Below, one piece after another: positions 36,154 through 44,969 of a DNA stretch of 64,000 nucleotides; position 1 is the first letter of the stretch, and every line of letters begins with the position of its first letter. Location of the stretch: assembly GCF_021800405.1 (NCBI RefSeq), contig NZ_CP084550.1:2480001-2544000 (forward strand), given 5' to 3'. The position numbers and the translations under genes are program-made. The notes beneath the pieces were generated by a model, which saw nothing but the letters and a program-made list of their open reading frames with translations, did no database searches and was not told the origin of the DNA. Source of the stretch: Arthrobacter sp. FW306-07-I. Lineage in GTDB: Bacteria > Actinomycetota > Actinomycetes > Actinomycetales > Micrococcaceae.

Positions 36154-37407
36154 TCAGCTCTCCAGCAGGAGCCGCTGGGCGCGGGGGGCGAGGGTATGTT
36201 CCAGGACCAGGGACGCGGCCCCGATGGCTCCCACGTCCTCCCCCACGCCTGTGCCCACCACCTCGATGGGGTGGATGAGGCGGGCAGCGCTGTTGCCGTC
36301 CAGCAGCGGCGGGATCCGTTCAAGGTAGCGTTCGGCCAGTCCGCTCCAGAAGGGGCCACCGAAAACAACCCTTTCAACGTCCAGGGCGTTTGTGACCACG
36401 GACGCCGCCCGGGCCACCAGGACCGCGGACTTATCCAGGATGGCGGCGGCCTTTTCGTTGCCGGCGTCGGCAAGTTCGCACAGCCGGGAGAAACTTTGCT
36501 GGATTTCGGCGCCGCTGTTCCCCGCGCGGGTGCCGTCAAGGATGCCGGCGGCTTCGGCCTCGGCCACCAGGACCTGTGGGATGGCGGAGGACTTGACGCA
36601 GCCGCGCTGGCCGCAGTCGCAGAGCGGACCGTCCGGGTCCACCACGATGTGGCCGATCTCGCCGGCGTTGCCGGAGGTGCCGCGGACAACCTCATCGTTG
36701 AGCACGATGCCGCAGCCGATGCCTGTGCCCATGTACATGAAGATGAAGCTGCCGGCTCCACTGGCGCCACCCGCCCAGGTTTCCGCCACTGCGGCGCTGG
36801 TGACGTCCTTGTCAACAAGTACTGAGTAGCCGGTGGCCCTGGCCAGCGCGTCCCGCAGTTCCACCCTGTCCCAGCCGGGTAGCAGGGGCGGGTCCACCAC
36901 GGTTCCATGGTCCAGGTCGATGGGGCCGGGGGCGGCCACTCCCAGTCCCGCAATCCGGCCCCGGTCCACCCCCGAGTCCTCCACGAGCTGGGCGATTTCC
37001 GCTGTGATGGTAGCGATGACCGCGGCGGGATCGTTGCCGCCGGGGGTTTTGATGCTTGAATGCCGCACCACCGCTCCCACGAGGTCCAGCACCACGAAAG
37101 TGGTGACAGCCGGGTCCAGGTGGACCCCCAGGGCGTACATGCCGCCGGGATTCAGGCGCAGGATAGTGCGGGGCTTGCCCGGACCGGTGCCCTCCTTGCC
37201 GGCCTCGACAATCAGGTTCTGGTCCAGGAGGCGGCGGGAAATATTGGAGATGGTCTGAGGGGACAGTCCCACGATCTGGGCCAGCTCCACCCGGCTGAGA
37301 CCACCGGAGGTCCTGCGGATTGCGTCAAGGATGACAGTGAGGTTGAAGTCCCCCATCCTGGGCAAGTTGGTTCCGCGTCTCGGAGAGGATTGGCGGATCT
37401 CAGACAC
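36154..37407 (-). CDS. ROK-family transcriptional regulator
   Basis: 417 residues. N-terminal winged HTH (SRVELAQIVGLSPQTISNIS) joined to an actin-like ROK domain with the zinc motif CDCGQRGC and GTGIGCGIVLNDEVVRGTSG, then GNAGEIGHIVVDP. The usual catalytic Asp of ROK kinases is not conserved in an obvious way, fitting a repressor. It is the first gene of the ABC importer operon and probably controls it autogenously in response to the imported sugar. No glycosidase is adjacent. Confidence 0.92.
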   Translation of the reverse strand: MSEIRQSSPRRGTNLPRMGDFNLTVILDAIRRTSGGLSRVELAQIVGLSPQTISNISRRLLDQNLIVEAGKEGTGPGKPRTILRLNPGGMYALGVHLDPAVTTFVVLDLVGAVVRHSSIKTPGGNDPAAVIATITAEIAQLVEDSGVDRGRIAGLGVAAPGPIDLDHGTVVDPPLLPGWDRVELRDALARATGYSVLVDKDVTSAAVAETWAGGASGAGSFIFMYMGTGIGCGIVLNDEVVRGTSGNAGEIGHIVVDPDGPLCDCGQRGCVKSSAIPQVLVAEAEAAGILDGTRAGNSGAEIQQSFSRLCELADAGNEKAAAILDKSAVLVARAASVVTNALDVERVVFGGPFWSGLAERYLERIPPLLDGNSAARLIHPIEVVGTGVGEDVGAIGAASLVLEHTLAPRAQRLLLES

Positions 37408-37469
37408 TGTGTCCCCTAAACGTCTTCGGCTACCGGTGATGGTGATGCTTTGAATCGTACGTTACGGGT

Positions 37470-37501
37470 GCGCCGCCGCCCACATGCGGGAACGGCGGCG
37501 C
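37470..37501 (-). terminator. Hairpin downstream of the RlmG-like gene
   Basis: Nine-bp perfect arms GCGCCGCCG (37470-37478) and CGGCGGCGC (37493-37501), 14-base loop, no T-tract. It lies 22 bases after the methyltransferase stop and before the ROK promoter region. Confidence 0.5.
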
Positions 37502-37522
37502 GGCGCGATGTCTTTTTTCCCG

Positions 37523-38752
37523 TCAGCAGGGGCTGCGGGTGCTCCGGGTGACGGTGAACTTGGTGTTCCGGCCCTCCACCACGGTGGGCCCTACACAGCG
37601 TTCCAGTGCCGGCTGGTAGGCCAGGTGCCGGTTGAAGACCGTCCACAGTTCGCCGCCGGGAGCCAGGACACGGCCGGCGGCCTCGATCATCTTCAGGCCG
37701 GCTCCGGCATGGACACCGGCGCCGACGTGGAAGGGCGGGTTGAGCAGCACGGCGTCCACGGACGCATCGGCAAAGCTGCTGAGCGCATCGTCCTGCAGGA
37801 CGGTGATCCGGTCGGCGAGGCCATTCGCCTGGGCGGTGGCGAGGGCGGACCGGACGGCGGCTGCGGACTGGTCCGTTGCCGTTACGGATGCGGCAGGGAA
37901 CTTCCGGGCGTACATTGCGGCGAGGATCCCGGTGCCGCATCCAAGGTCCACGGCGTGCCGTGCCGGTTTCATGGCAGGCAGGAACGTCAGCAGGAAGCGT
38001 GTGCCGATGTCGAGCCGTGGGCCGGCGAACACGGCGCCATGCGCGGCCACGTCCAGGTCCAGCTCGGCAACGTGCTCCACCACGGGGAAACGTGGGGCGG
38101 CGCTGGCAGGCCTGGGCCCGGCGCAGAGCAGGACCCGTGATTTTTGCCGGGCGAGCTGCGGCTGCACCGACACGAAGTACCGTTCCAGGACCGCGTTCAT
38201 GCCCAGTGACATGTGCTTGATGCGGCCCCCTGCCAGCAACCGGACGTCCGGTGCCGCGTGCCGCGCTACGGCCGTAGCAATTTCCTCCAGTTCGGCAAGG
38301 GTCTTGGGAAGCTGCAGCAGGACGGTTTCTGCTCCCTCCAGCAGCTCCCGGCCAAGGGGCAGCTGGACAAACCCGGTTTCGGCACCTTCGGTTTCGGCAG
38401 CCTCCCGGCCGGTTTGCAACCCATTCGACAACTCGGCCGCGTTGAGCCGCAGCGCCCTTTCCCCGGTGATGAGGTCCTGTTGCACACGCAGGGACGCGGG
38501 GGCAAGCACTGCGGAAGCGCCGAGCGTCAAGGCGCCGTAACGGTCTCCGATGACAGCGAAGCTGCTGCCTGACCTCCCGAGCTGCACTGCTGTCTCCAGC
38601 AGCAGCCGGTCCGTGGCGTCCCAGGCCTGAAGGTTGGGGGCCTCCACGTCGGGCCGCCGGCGCAGGACGCGGAAAACGTCCTCCAAGGTGTTTGCTGCCA
38701 CCGGTGCCCTGCCGCCTTCTGTTGCGATTGCCGTCCCCGGCGCCCGGGGCAT
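37523..38752 (-). CDS. RlmG/RsmC-like rRNA guanine-N2 methyltransferase
   Basis: 409 residues. N-terminal half resembles a degenerate methyltransferase copy; C-terminal half carries AdoMet motif AVDLGCGTGILAAMYA and catalytic NPPF in LLNPPFHVGAGVHAG, as in RlmG and RsmC, which methylate 23S and 16S rRNA. Which rRNA base is the target cannot be said. ATG at 38752 overlaps the monooxygenase stop by one base; a longer frame is open upstream but lies over that gene. Co-translated with the monooxygenase without an evident link in function. Confidence 0.85.
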   Translation of the reverse strand: MPRAPGTAIATEGGRAPVAANTLEDVFRVLRRRPDVEAPNLQAWDATDRLLLETAVQLGRSGSSFAVIGDRYGALTLGASAVLAPASLRVQQDLITGERALRLNAAELSNGLQTGREAAETEGAETGFVQLPLGRELLEGAETVLLQLPKTLAELEEIATAVARHAAPDVRLLAGGRIKHMSLGMNAVLERYFVSVQPQLARQKSRVLLCAGPRPASAAPRFPVVEHVAELDLDVAAHGAVFAGPRLDIGTRFLLTFLPAMKPARHAVDLGCGTGILAAMYARKFPAASVTATDQSAAAVRSALATAQANGLADRITVLQDDALSSFADASVDAVLLNPPFHVGAGVHAGAGLKMIEAAGRVLAPGGELWTVFNRHLAYQPALERCVGPTVVEGRNTKFTVTRSTRSPC

Positions 38753-39834
38753 CACCCCCACGTTACCGGTTCTGCCGCTGCCGCCATTCCAGGCAGTCCC
38801 ATAATCGCCGCCACGGCTGCGCGGCCTGCGCGGTTGGCGCCGATAGTGGACGACGACGGGCCGTAGCCGACCAGGTGGACGCGCGGCTCGGCTGCCACCT
38901 GGGTGCCCTCCATGGCGATCCCGCCGCCGGGTCCCCGCAAGTGAAGCGGAGCGAGGTGTTCCAGTTCGGCCCTGAAGCCGGTGGCCCAGAGGATGACATC
39001 GGCTTTCAGGAGGCTCCCGTCCGCCCGGCGGACCCCATCTGGCTCGATCGAGGTGAACATCGGCTGCCGGTCGAGTGCGCCGCGTTCTTTGGCGGCGCGC
39101 AGCGCAGGCGTCCAGATCAGTCCCGTCACGGAAACCACGCTCTGTGGCGGAAGCCCACGGCGGACCCGTTCCTCCACCAGCGCCACGGCGTCGTGGCCTG
39201 CCTTGGCATCGAACGGCGCGTCCCGCCACACTGGTTCCCGGCGGGTGAACCAGCTGGTGGTGGTGACGCGGGAAATTTCCTCAAGCAGGCCGACGGCCGA
39301 AATGCCCCCACCCACGACGATGACGTGCTTACCGCGGAACTCGTCCGCCGAGACGTAGTCGGCAACGTGCAACTGGCGGCCGCGGAACGAGTCCTGGCCG
39401 GGATAAATGGGCCAGAAGGGGCGGGTCCACGTACCGGTGGCATTGATGAGTGCCTTGGCGCTCCAGTCGCCGTCGGATGTTTCGATTCGCAACCGCCCGG
39501 CGGGGTTGTCGTCTTCCCGCCTGACAGCGCGCACCTTGACGGGACGGCGGACGGAGAGACCCAGCTCCGCTTCATAGGTGCCAAAGTAGCGGGTCAGGAA
39601 CTCGGAGCTGGGTTCGGCGGGATCCACCTCGGGCTTGGGAATGCCGGGCAGGTCGCTGATCCCGTTGACGGTGGCCATCCGCAGGCTCTTCCAGCGGTGC
39701 CGCCACGCGCCGCCCGGACCTTCCTCGGCGTCGAGCACGGCATAGTCGAGCCCCCGGCGCTGGAGGTGGTAGGCGGCCGACAGGCCGGCCTGGCCCGCCC
39801 CGATGACCACCACATCGGTTGGGTCAGGAATCAC
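38752..39834 (-). CDS. Flavin-containing monooxygenase-like NAD(P)/FAD protein
   Basis: 360 residues. FAD motif VVVIGAGQAGLSAAYHL (about 8-24) and a second Rossmann motif HVIVVGGGISAVGLL (about 170-185) for NADPH. FRGRQLHVADYVSADEF resembles the FMO linker, and LWATGF near residue 290 closes the second fold. The substrate is unknown. Start GTG at 39834 with a GGGGGA stretch very close, so the exact start is somewhat uncertain. Divergent from the second CFA-type gene, 46 bases away. Confidence 0.88.
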   Translation of the reverse strand: MIPDPTDVVVIGAGQAGLSAAYHLQRRGLDYAVLDAEEGPGGAWRHRWKSLRMATVNGISDLPGIPKPEVDPAEPSSEFLTRYFGTYEAELGLSVRRPVKVRAVRREDDNPAGRLRIETSDGDWSAKALINATGTWTRPFWPIYPGQDSFRGRQLHVADYVSADEFRGKHVIVVGGGISAVGLLEEISRVTTTSWFTRREPVWRDAPFDAKAGHDAVALVEERVRRGLPPQSVVSVTGLIWTPALRAAKERGALDRQPMFTSIEPDGVRRADGSLLKADVILWATGFRAELEHLAPLHLRGPGGGIAMEGTQVAAEPRVHLVGYGPSSSTIGANRAGRAAVAAIMGLPGMAAAAEPVTWG

Positions 39835-39880
39835 TCCCCCATGATAGTCGCGGAGGGCAGCGCGGCCTTAGGGTGGGCGC

Positions 39881-41293
39881 ATGGAGACGGGAGCAGCAGT
39901 ACCAAACGGAAACGGAAGCAAGGGCCACGCCGCCCGGCTGGAAAAAGCCCTGGGGGTGGTGCTGGGCACCGGGCAGATACCACTGCGGCTGCGGGCGTGG
40001 GACGGGTCGGAGGCGGGTCCAGCGGGTGCCCCGGTCCTGGAGTTCAAGTCCCGGAAGGCCCTGCGTCGGATGCTCTGGTCGCCCGGGCAACTGGGGCTGA
40101 GCCGGGCGTATGTAGCTGGCGACATCGATGCCCCAGGCGATATCTTCGCCGCGTTCACGGCCTTGAGTTCGGCTGGAAAGTTCGCCGAGCCCGGTCCGTT
40201 CCGCCCGCTCTCCCCAGGCGAACTCTGGCTGCTCCTGCGCACCGCCGTCCGGCTCGGGGCCGTCGGGCCCAACCCGGCCCCTCCGCCGGAGGAGGCGCGC
40301 GTCGCAAGGAAAGGCAGGATGCACTCCAGGAGCCGCGACTCGGCTGCCATTTCGCACCACTACGACGTCGGCAACGACTTTTTCGCCCTGGTGCTGGGCC
40401 CGTCCATGGTGTATTCATGCGCGGTATGGCCCGCCGATGCGGCCGCACGGCCGGCTGGCAGCAGCCTGGGCGCGGATCCAGCCCCAGGCGTGGTCACTGA
40501 GGGCCGCGGCGGCTTGGACGCTGACGGGCACGGCGGCGCAGACTGCGGCCTCGATGCCGCGCAGGAAGCCAAGCTGGATCTGGTGTGCCGGAAGCTGGGC
40601 CTTCAACCCGGGATGCGGGTCCTGGATGTGGGCTGCGGGTGGGGCAGTTTCGCCATCCATGCTGCAGCCCGGTACGGCGTCACAGTCGTGGGCGTGACGC
40701 TCTCGGCGGAGCAGGCGGTTCTGGCGCGCAAGCGGGCGGCAGACGCCGGTCTCACCGACAGCGTGGAGATTCGCGTGCAGGATTACCGGGACGTGCAGGA
40801 CGGACCGTTCGACGCCATCAGTTCCATCGGAATGTCCGAGCACGTGGGACGGGCCCAGACCCCTGCCTACGCCACGGCGCTCTTCGCGCTGCTGCGCCCC
40901 GGCGGCCGGCTGCTGAACCATGCGATCTCCTGGAATGCCGGACCCACCAGCCCCGACCCGGACTCGTTCATCCCCCGGTACGTCTTCCCGGACGGCGAAA
41001 TGATCAGCCTCGGCGAGATGGTCTCCGCCCTGGAGACCGCCCGGTTCGAAGTCCTCGACGTGGAGGCCCTCCGGCGCCATTACGCCCTGACACTTCGGGC
41101 CTGGGTCAGCCGGCTGGAACAGAACTGGGACGAGGCCGTGCGGCTGGTTGGCGAAGGGCGCGCGCGGGTGTGGCGGCTGTACATGGCAGCCAGCGCACTG
41201 GGATTCGAAAATGGGCTGACCGGGGTCAACCAGGTCCTGGTCCGGCGGCCGGGCGGGGAAGAACCGCCGCTGCGGCGGGACGCCTGGCTGTAA
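39881..41293 (+). CDS. Second CFA-type phospholipid methyltransferase
   Basis: 470 residues. AdoMet motif VLDVGCGWGSFAIHAA (about 247-262); substrate-domain signature SAAISHHYDVGNDFFALVLG (about 150-169); late IRVQDYRDVQDGPFDAISSI. It differs from the copy at 18145: an insert of about 45 residues rich in Gly/Asp/Pro (about 185-230) lies before the AdoMet motif. The two genes are clearly paralogues, not recent duplicates. ATG at 39881 with only a weak ribosome site. Ends before a strong hairpin. Confidence 0.9.
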   Translation: METGAAVPNGNGSKGHAARLEKALGVVLGTGQIPLRLRAWDGSEAGPAGAPVLEFKSRKALRRMLWSPGQLGLSRAYVAGDIDAPGDIFAAFTALSSAGKFAEPGPFRPLSPGELWLLLRTAVRLGAVGPNPAPPPEEARVARKGRMHSRSRDSAAISHHYDVGNDFFALVLGPSMVYSCAVWPADAAARPAGSSLGADPAPGVVTEGRGGLDADGHGGADCGLDAAQEAKLDLVCRKLGLQPGMRVLDVGCGWGSFAIHAAARYGVTVVGVTLSAEQAVLARKRAADAGLTDSVEIRVQDYRDVQDGPFDAISSIGMSEHVGRAQTPAYATALFALLRPGGRLLNHAISWNAGPTSPDPDSFIPRYVFPDGEMISLGEMVSALETARFEVLDVEALRRHYALTLRAWVSRLEQNWDEAVRLVGEGRARVWRLYMAASALGFENGLTGVNQVLVRRPGGEEPPLRRDAWL

Positions 41294-41300
41294 TGTGGGC

Positions 41301-41334
41301 GCCCTCCTGCCGGGACGTAACCCGGCAGGAGGGC
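41301..41334. terminator. 14-bp hairpin after the second CFA gene
   Basis: Perfect 14-bp arms 41301-41314 and 41321-41334 with loop ACGTAA. No T-tract. Originally it stood between convergent genes (CFA and the symporter); the IS element now separates the symporter from it. Confidence 0.75.
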
Positions 41335-41337
41335 GGT

Positions 41338-42330
41338 CTAGCTGTACTGCCCAGGCAGGTTGGTTAAGCGGCTGATGGGCGGGTGGCCTCCGATTGCGGT
41401 GTGGGGCCTGTGGTGATTGTAGTGGTGCAGCCATGCCGGGAGGGCGTTTCTGCGGGCTGATTCCGTAGCGTAGAAGCGTTTGAATGCCCACCCGTCGGCA
41501 AGGGTTCGGTGGAAACGTTCAATCTTGCCGTTGGTCTGCGGCCGGTAGGGTCGGGTCTTCTTTGCCCTGATGTCCAGCTCCCGGCAGGCGTCGCGCCAGA
41601 GATGTGATTTGTAGGCCGCCCCGTTGTCAGAGAGAACCCGTTCCACGGTGACGCCGCGGGCAGCGAACCAGGACACAGCCCTTTGCAGGACTGCTACTGC
41701 GGTGGCTGCCGTTTCATCGCCGTGGATCTCGGCGTAGGCGACCCTGGAATGGTCGTCGATGACCGTGTGCACGTAGGCGGTCCCGATCAGCGGGTTGCGG
41801 TGTTTGCTGCGGGGCTTTGAGGGAGTCGCAGCACGGTTCTGTTTGCCTTGCTGCCGGCCGACGTAGCGCCAGCCGCCGCCGTCGGGGATGTTGCCGAGCT
41901 TCTTCACATCGACGTGGATCATCGCTCCGGGAGTCTCGTGTTCGTAGCGGCGGATGACTTCTCCGGTGCGCTTGTCCACGTGATGAAGGCGGTTCAGCCG
42001 GCACCGGACCAGGACCGCGTGCACGGTCGAGGCCGGCATGGCCAGCTTCGCCCCGATCGCGACCGGTCCCAGCCGTTGCTTCCAGCGCAGGTGCACGACT
42101 TTGCGCACCAGCTGCTGCGGCGTCCGGTTGGCCACCCGGTACGGGCGGGAGGACCTCTCAGCCATACCGGCCTCACCCATCGCGGCGTAACGGGCCGCCC
42201 ACCGTTTCGCGGTCGGCCAGGAGCAGTTGAACTGCTCGGCAGCCCGGGATACTGGCCAGCCGTGGTCCACGATCAGACGCGCGACGCGCAAACGTTGGCG
42301 CGGAGTCAAAGCGGCATTAGCGTGGGACAT
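41338..42330 (-). CDS. IS481-family transposase
   Basis: 330 residues, full length. N-terminal HTH (RVARLIVDHGWPVSRAAEQF and WPTAKRWAARY) and an rve-type DDE domain: Asp in MIHVDVKKLG, Asp in VLSDNGAAYKSH, Glu in NGKIERFHRTL; the late RPHTAIGGHPPISR is typical. No stop codon exists inside the element in this frame: the reading frame crosses the left end and uses TAG from the CTAG of the target duplication (41338-41340). All DDE residues are intact, so it may be active. Confidence 0.97.
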   Translation of the reverse strand: MSHANAALTPRQRLRVARLIVDHGWPVSRAAEQFNCSWPTAKRWAARYAAMGEAGMAERSSRPYRVANRTPQQLVRKVVHLRWKQRLGPVAIGAKLAMPASTVHAVLVRCRLNRLHHVDKRTGEVIRRYEHETPGAMIHVDVKKLGNIPDGGGWRYVGRQQGKQNRAATPSKPRSKHRNPLIGTAYVHTVIDDHSRVAYAEIHGDETAATAVAVLQRAVSWFAARGVTVERVLSDNGAAYKSHLWRDACRELDIRAKKTRPYRPQTNGKIERFHRTLADGWAFKRFYATESARRNALPAWLHHYNHHRPHTAIGGHPPISRLTNLPGQYS

Positions 42331-42456
42331 GAGGACCTCCTGGTCGCTGCAGCGGTTGTCTAAGCAACTCCACTGTGCAACCGGAGGTCCTCACCTTTGG
42401 GTCAACGACTCCAGCGAGTCATCACATTCACCCAACCAACGTCCCTGGGTAGTACA
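41343..42456 (-). mobile_element. IS481-family insertion sequence with 6-bp target duplication
   Basis: 1114 bp. Left end TGTACTGCCCAGG and inverted right end TGTACTACCCAGG; the ends match at 20 of the first 23 positions. TCTAGC flanks both sides (41337-41342 and 42457-42462), a 6-bp duplication matching the NCTAGN target known for IS481. One transposase gene, intact. It has inserted between two convergent genes, three bases beyond the symporter stop codon, and disrupts no gene. Confidence 0.95.
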
Positions 42457-42465
42457 TCTAGCCCC

Positions 42466-44142
42466 TCAGGCGACCGGTGAAGGGCCGCCCGGCTGGGTGA
42501 AATGCTGTGTCTTCTCGATCTGTACCACCTTCGGGTCCGTTTCGTCCGCCTCGTAGTCCGTGGGCCTGGTGAGATCCTCGCCTGTCCGGACCTTCAGGGC
42601 CCGCATCACCAGGGTCAGGACGGCGGCGACTATCAGGTTCAGCGCGAAGGCTGACACCGCGATGTAGACGCTGAGGTCGGTTCCGGGGATGGGGGCAACC
42701 GAGCCGCCGAAGTGTGCCTTGGTGACCGGGTTGACCACGTTGTAGGCGGAGACGGTGCCGAAGATGATGCCAGCCGCCCAACCGATCAGGAGCGCCCAGC
42801 GGTCGAACCAACGGGTGTAGAGGCCTGCCACCACCGCCGGGAAGGTTTGCAGGATCCAGATGCCACCCAGCAGCTGCATGTTGATGGCTGCCGACTGGTC
42901 CATGGCGATCACGAAGACCAGGGCACCCACCTTCACCACCAGCGAGACGATCTTGGACACCTTCGCCTCGGTCTTGGGATCGACGTCGGGACGAATGAAG
43001 TCGCGGTAGATGTTGCGCGTGAACATGTTGGCGGCCGCGATGGACATGATCGCTGCCGGCACCAGGGCGCCGATGGCGATGGCGGCCAGCGCGATGCCGG
43101 CAAACCATGCCGGGAAGTGGTCAAGGAAGAGTTGCGGGACCACCAGCTGCGGGTTGACCGAGCCGTCCAGGTCGATGGGCTTGGTGCCCGCCTGGATGGC
43201 AACGAAGCCGAGCAGGGCAAGGAACCCAAGCATCAGCGAGTACAGCGGCAGGATGGCCGCGTTGCGCCGGATGGTGTTGCGGGCCTTGGAGGCCAGTACC
43301 GCCGTCACCGAGTGCGGATACATGAACAGCGCCATGGCCGAACCCAGCGCAAGTGACCAGTAGGCCGAGTAGTTGGCTGCTCCCGGAATGAAGACCCCCG
43401 CCGGCTTGCCCGTAGCCTGGTTGATTGTGCCCAGCTTTGACTGGGCCGAACCAAAGATCGTGTCCCAACCGCCGAACTTGATGGGCAGGTAGATGACCGC
43501 AACGATCACGGCAAGGTAGATCAGCAGGTCCTTGACGACGGCGATCATCGCCGGTGCGCGCAGGCCCGACGTGTACGTGTAGGCGGCAAGGACCACGAAG
43601 GCCAGGATCAGCGGCAGGTCGGTCAAGAACACATTCCCGGAGCTGCCCAGGCCAAGAACCGTGAGCACGGCCTTGATGCCAACCAGCTGCAAGGCGATGT
43701 AGGGCATGGTGGCAACGATGCCGGTGACCGCGACGGCAAGCGAAAGCCAACGGCTGCCGTACCGTCCGCCCACGAAGTCTGCCGAGGTGACGTAGCCGTG
43801 GCGGTGGGACACCGACCACAACCGGCTCATGATGATGAAGATGATGGGATACAGAACGATGGTGTAGGGGACCGCGAAAAAGCCGCTCACCGCGCCTGTG
43901 GCCCACATTGCCGCCGGCACCGCCACGAACGTATACGCGGTGTACAGGTCCCCGCCCAACAGGAACCAAGTAATCCAGGTACCGAACCCACGGCCGCCCA
44001 GGCCCCATTCATCCAGGCTGTGCAGCCCCTCCACTTCGGCGCTGCGGCGCCACCTCGCGGCCAGGAAGCCCATCACGGCGACGACCACAAAGAGCAGCAC
44101 GACAATGACAAGCGCCGTCCAGTTGATCTCCCGCCCGCTCAT
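42466..44142 (-). CDS. Sodium:solute symporter, MctP-like monocarboxylate transporter
   Basis: 558 residues with about 13 TM helices. SSS family. Family features include DEWGLGGRGFGTWITWFLLG, ADFVGGRYGSRW, and AIAIGALVPAAIMSIAAANMF. Partner DUF3311 protein directly upstream is typical of MctP-type importers of lactate, pyruvate and similar acids; the substrate itself is inferred. ATG at 44142, with GGGGAG upstream, overlaps the DUF3311 stop by four bases; an open frame continues upstream inside that gene. Confidence 0.9.
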   Translation of the reverse strand: MSGREINWTALVIVVLLFVVVAVMGFLAARWRRSAEVEGLHSLDEWGLGGRGFGTWITWFLLGGDLYTAYTFVAVPAAMWATGAVSGFFAVPYTIVLYPIIFIIMSRLWSVSHRHGYVTSADFVGGRYGSRWLSLAVAVTGIVATMPYIALQLVGIKAVLTVLGLGSSGNVFLTDLPLILAFVVLAAYTYTSGLRAPAMIAVVKDLLIYLAVIVAVIYLPIKFGGWDTIFGSAQSKLGTINQATGKPAGVFIPGAANYSAYWSLALGSAMALFMYPHSVTAVLASKARNTIRRNAAILPLYSLMLGFLALLGFVAIQAGTKPIDLDGSVNPQLVVPQLFLDHFPAWFAGIALAAIAIGALVPAAIMSIAAANMFTRNIYRDFIRPDVDPKTEAKVSKIVSLVVKVGALVFVIAMDQSAAINMQLLGGIWILQTFPAVVAGLYTRWFDRWALLIGWAAGIIFGTVSAYNVVNPVTKAHFGGSVAPIPGTDLSVYIAVSAFALNLIVAAVLTLVMRALKVRTGEDLTRPTDYEADETDPKVVQIEKTQHFTQPGGPSPVA

Positions 44143-44513
44143 GGCCGCTCCCCTTCCAAACCGTTCCCGGCGGAGGCTGCCCCCTCTTGGGGTGGGCCGC
44201 CGGGACGGGCCTCTGCCCGCCGTCGTCGGTCCTCCTTGGTGACCAGCCAATACGCGCTGCCGGTCAAGATCGCCGAAATCGGCACCCACAGGAGCTGGTA
44301 CCAGTAGAAGAACGGGAGGCCGCCAAGCCGCGGCGCATCAAAGGCGTAGAGCTGGGGCATCAGGGGGAACAGGATGGCGGCCGCCAGCAGGACGCCGGCG
44401 CCGATATAGGGGGCGGGCCTGGCCGGCCCGCGGATGGCGGTGTCGCGTGTCAGGCGACCTTCGGGAAAAGCTTCACCGTTCGGGACGTAGCCGGAACCAC
44501 CTGCGTGGGACAT
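44139..44513 (-). CDS. DUF3311 small membrane protein, symporter partner
   Basis: 124 residues with two TM helices (about 36-55 and 68-90). DUF3311 signature LGGLPFFYWYQLLWVPISAI. Such proteins accompany MctP-type SSS symporters and probably help assemble or stabilise them. The ATG follows a perfect AGGAGG. The N-terminal 30 residues are polar and variable. First gene of the two-gene transporter operon. Confidence 0.88.
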   Translation of the reverse strand: MSHAGGSGYVPNGEAFPEGRLTRDTAIRGPARPAPYIGAGVLLAAAILFPLMPQLYAFDAPRLGGLPFFYWYQLLWVPISAILTGSAYWLVTKEDRRRRAEARPGGPPQEGAASAGNGLEGERP

Positions 44514-44663
44514 CTGTGACCTCCTCGTCAGCGCGTCCCGCGGCCGCCGCCTTGGATGAAAGCAGTCCGGAGGCGGGACGATGTGCCCTCAATCACAGTT
44601 GTACCGCGCTTTGACCAGCGCCGGAAGAGTTTTAGTCCACAAACGGTTGCCGGTGGCAACAAG

Positions 44664-44696
44664 AAAGGGAACCATCACCAAGTGATGGTTCCCTTT
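44664..44696 (-). terminator. Terminator of tRNA-Ala copy 1
   Basis: Perfect 15-bp arms (44664-44678 and 44682-44696) with a three-base loop, followed on the minus strand by a T-rich stretch (TTTCTTGTT). It starts 15 bases after the tRNA 3' end. Confidence 0.85.
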
Positions 44697-44711
44697 GTTT
44701 CGTTATATCGG

Positions 44712-44784
44712 TGGAGCTGAGGGGACTCGAACCCCTGACCCCCTGCATGCCATGCAGGTGCGCTACCAGCTGCGCCACAGCCCC
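44712..44784 (-). tRNA. tRNA-Ala (GGC), copy 1
   Basis: 73 bases. The acceptor stem begins GGGGCTG and pairs with CAGCTCC, with A as discriminator. The anticodon stem CCTGC/GCAGG encloses ATGGCAT, giving anticodon GGC. The T arm carries GGTTCGAGTCC. CCA is not encoded. Identical to the second copy 185 bases upstream in transcription order. Confidence 0.97.
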
Positions 44785-44925
44785 TTACTTTTCGTCCCTT
44801 CCGGTCGAATTCCCCGGAGCAACCTGACCAGAGTAATGCACTTTTCCGCTGGACGCCAATTGGCCGCCCTAAGGCCCAGTCACACTCCAAGCCGCCAAAC
44901 CCCAAAGGCGCACCGAGGCAGGAAC

Positions 44926-44964
44926 ACAAAAAAGTCCGCCGGAACCGTAGGTTCCGGCGGACTT
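44926..44964 (-). terminator. Terminator of tRNA-Ala copy 2
   Basis: Perfect 15-bp arms (44932-44946 and 44950-44964), three-base loop, then six T on the minus strand. It begins six bases past the tRNA 3' end: a textbook intrinsic terminator, so the two tRNA copies are probably separate transcripts. Confidence 0.92.
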
Positions 44965-44969
44965 ACCGG

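Noticed and set aside
37440..37470. CGTACG-centred dyad as ROK operator
   Set aside because: Only the 6-bp core is symmetric; too short to call in this GC-rich context.
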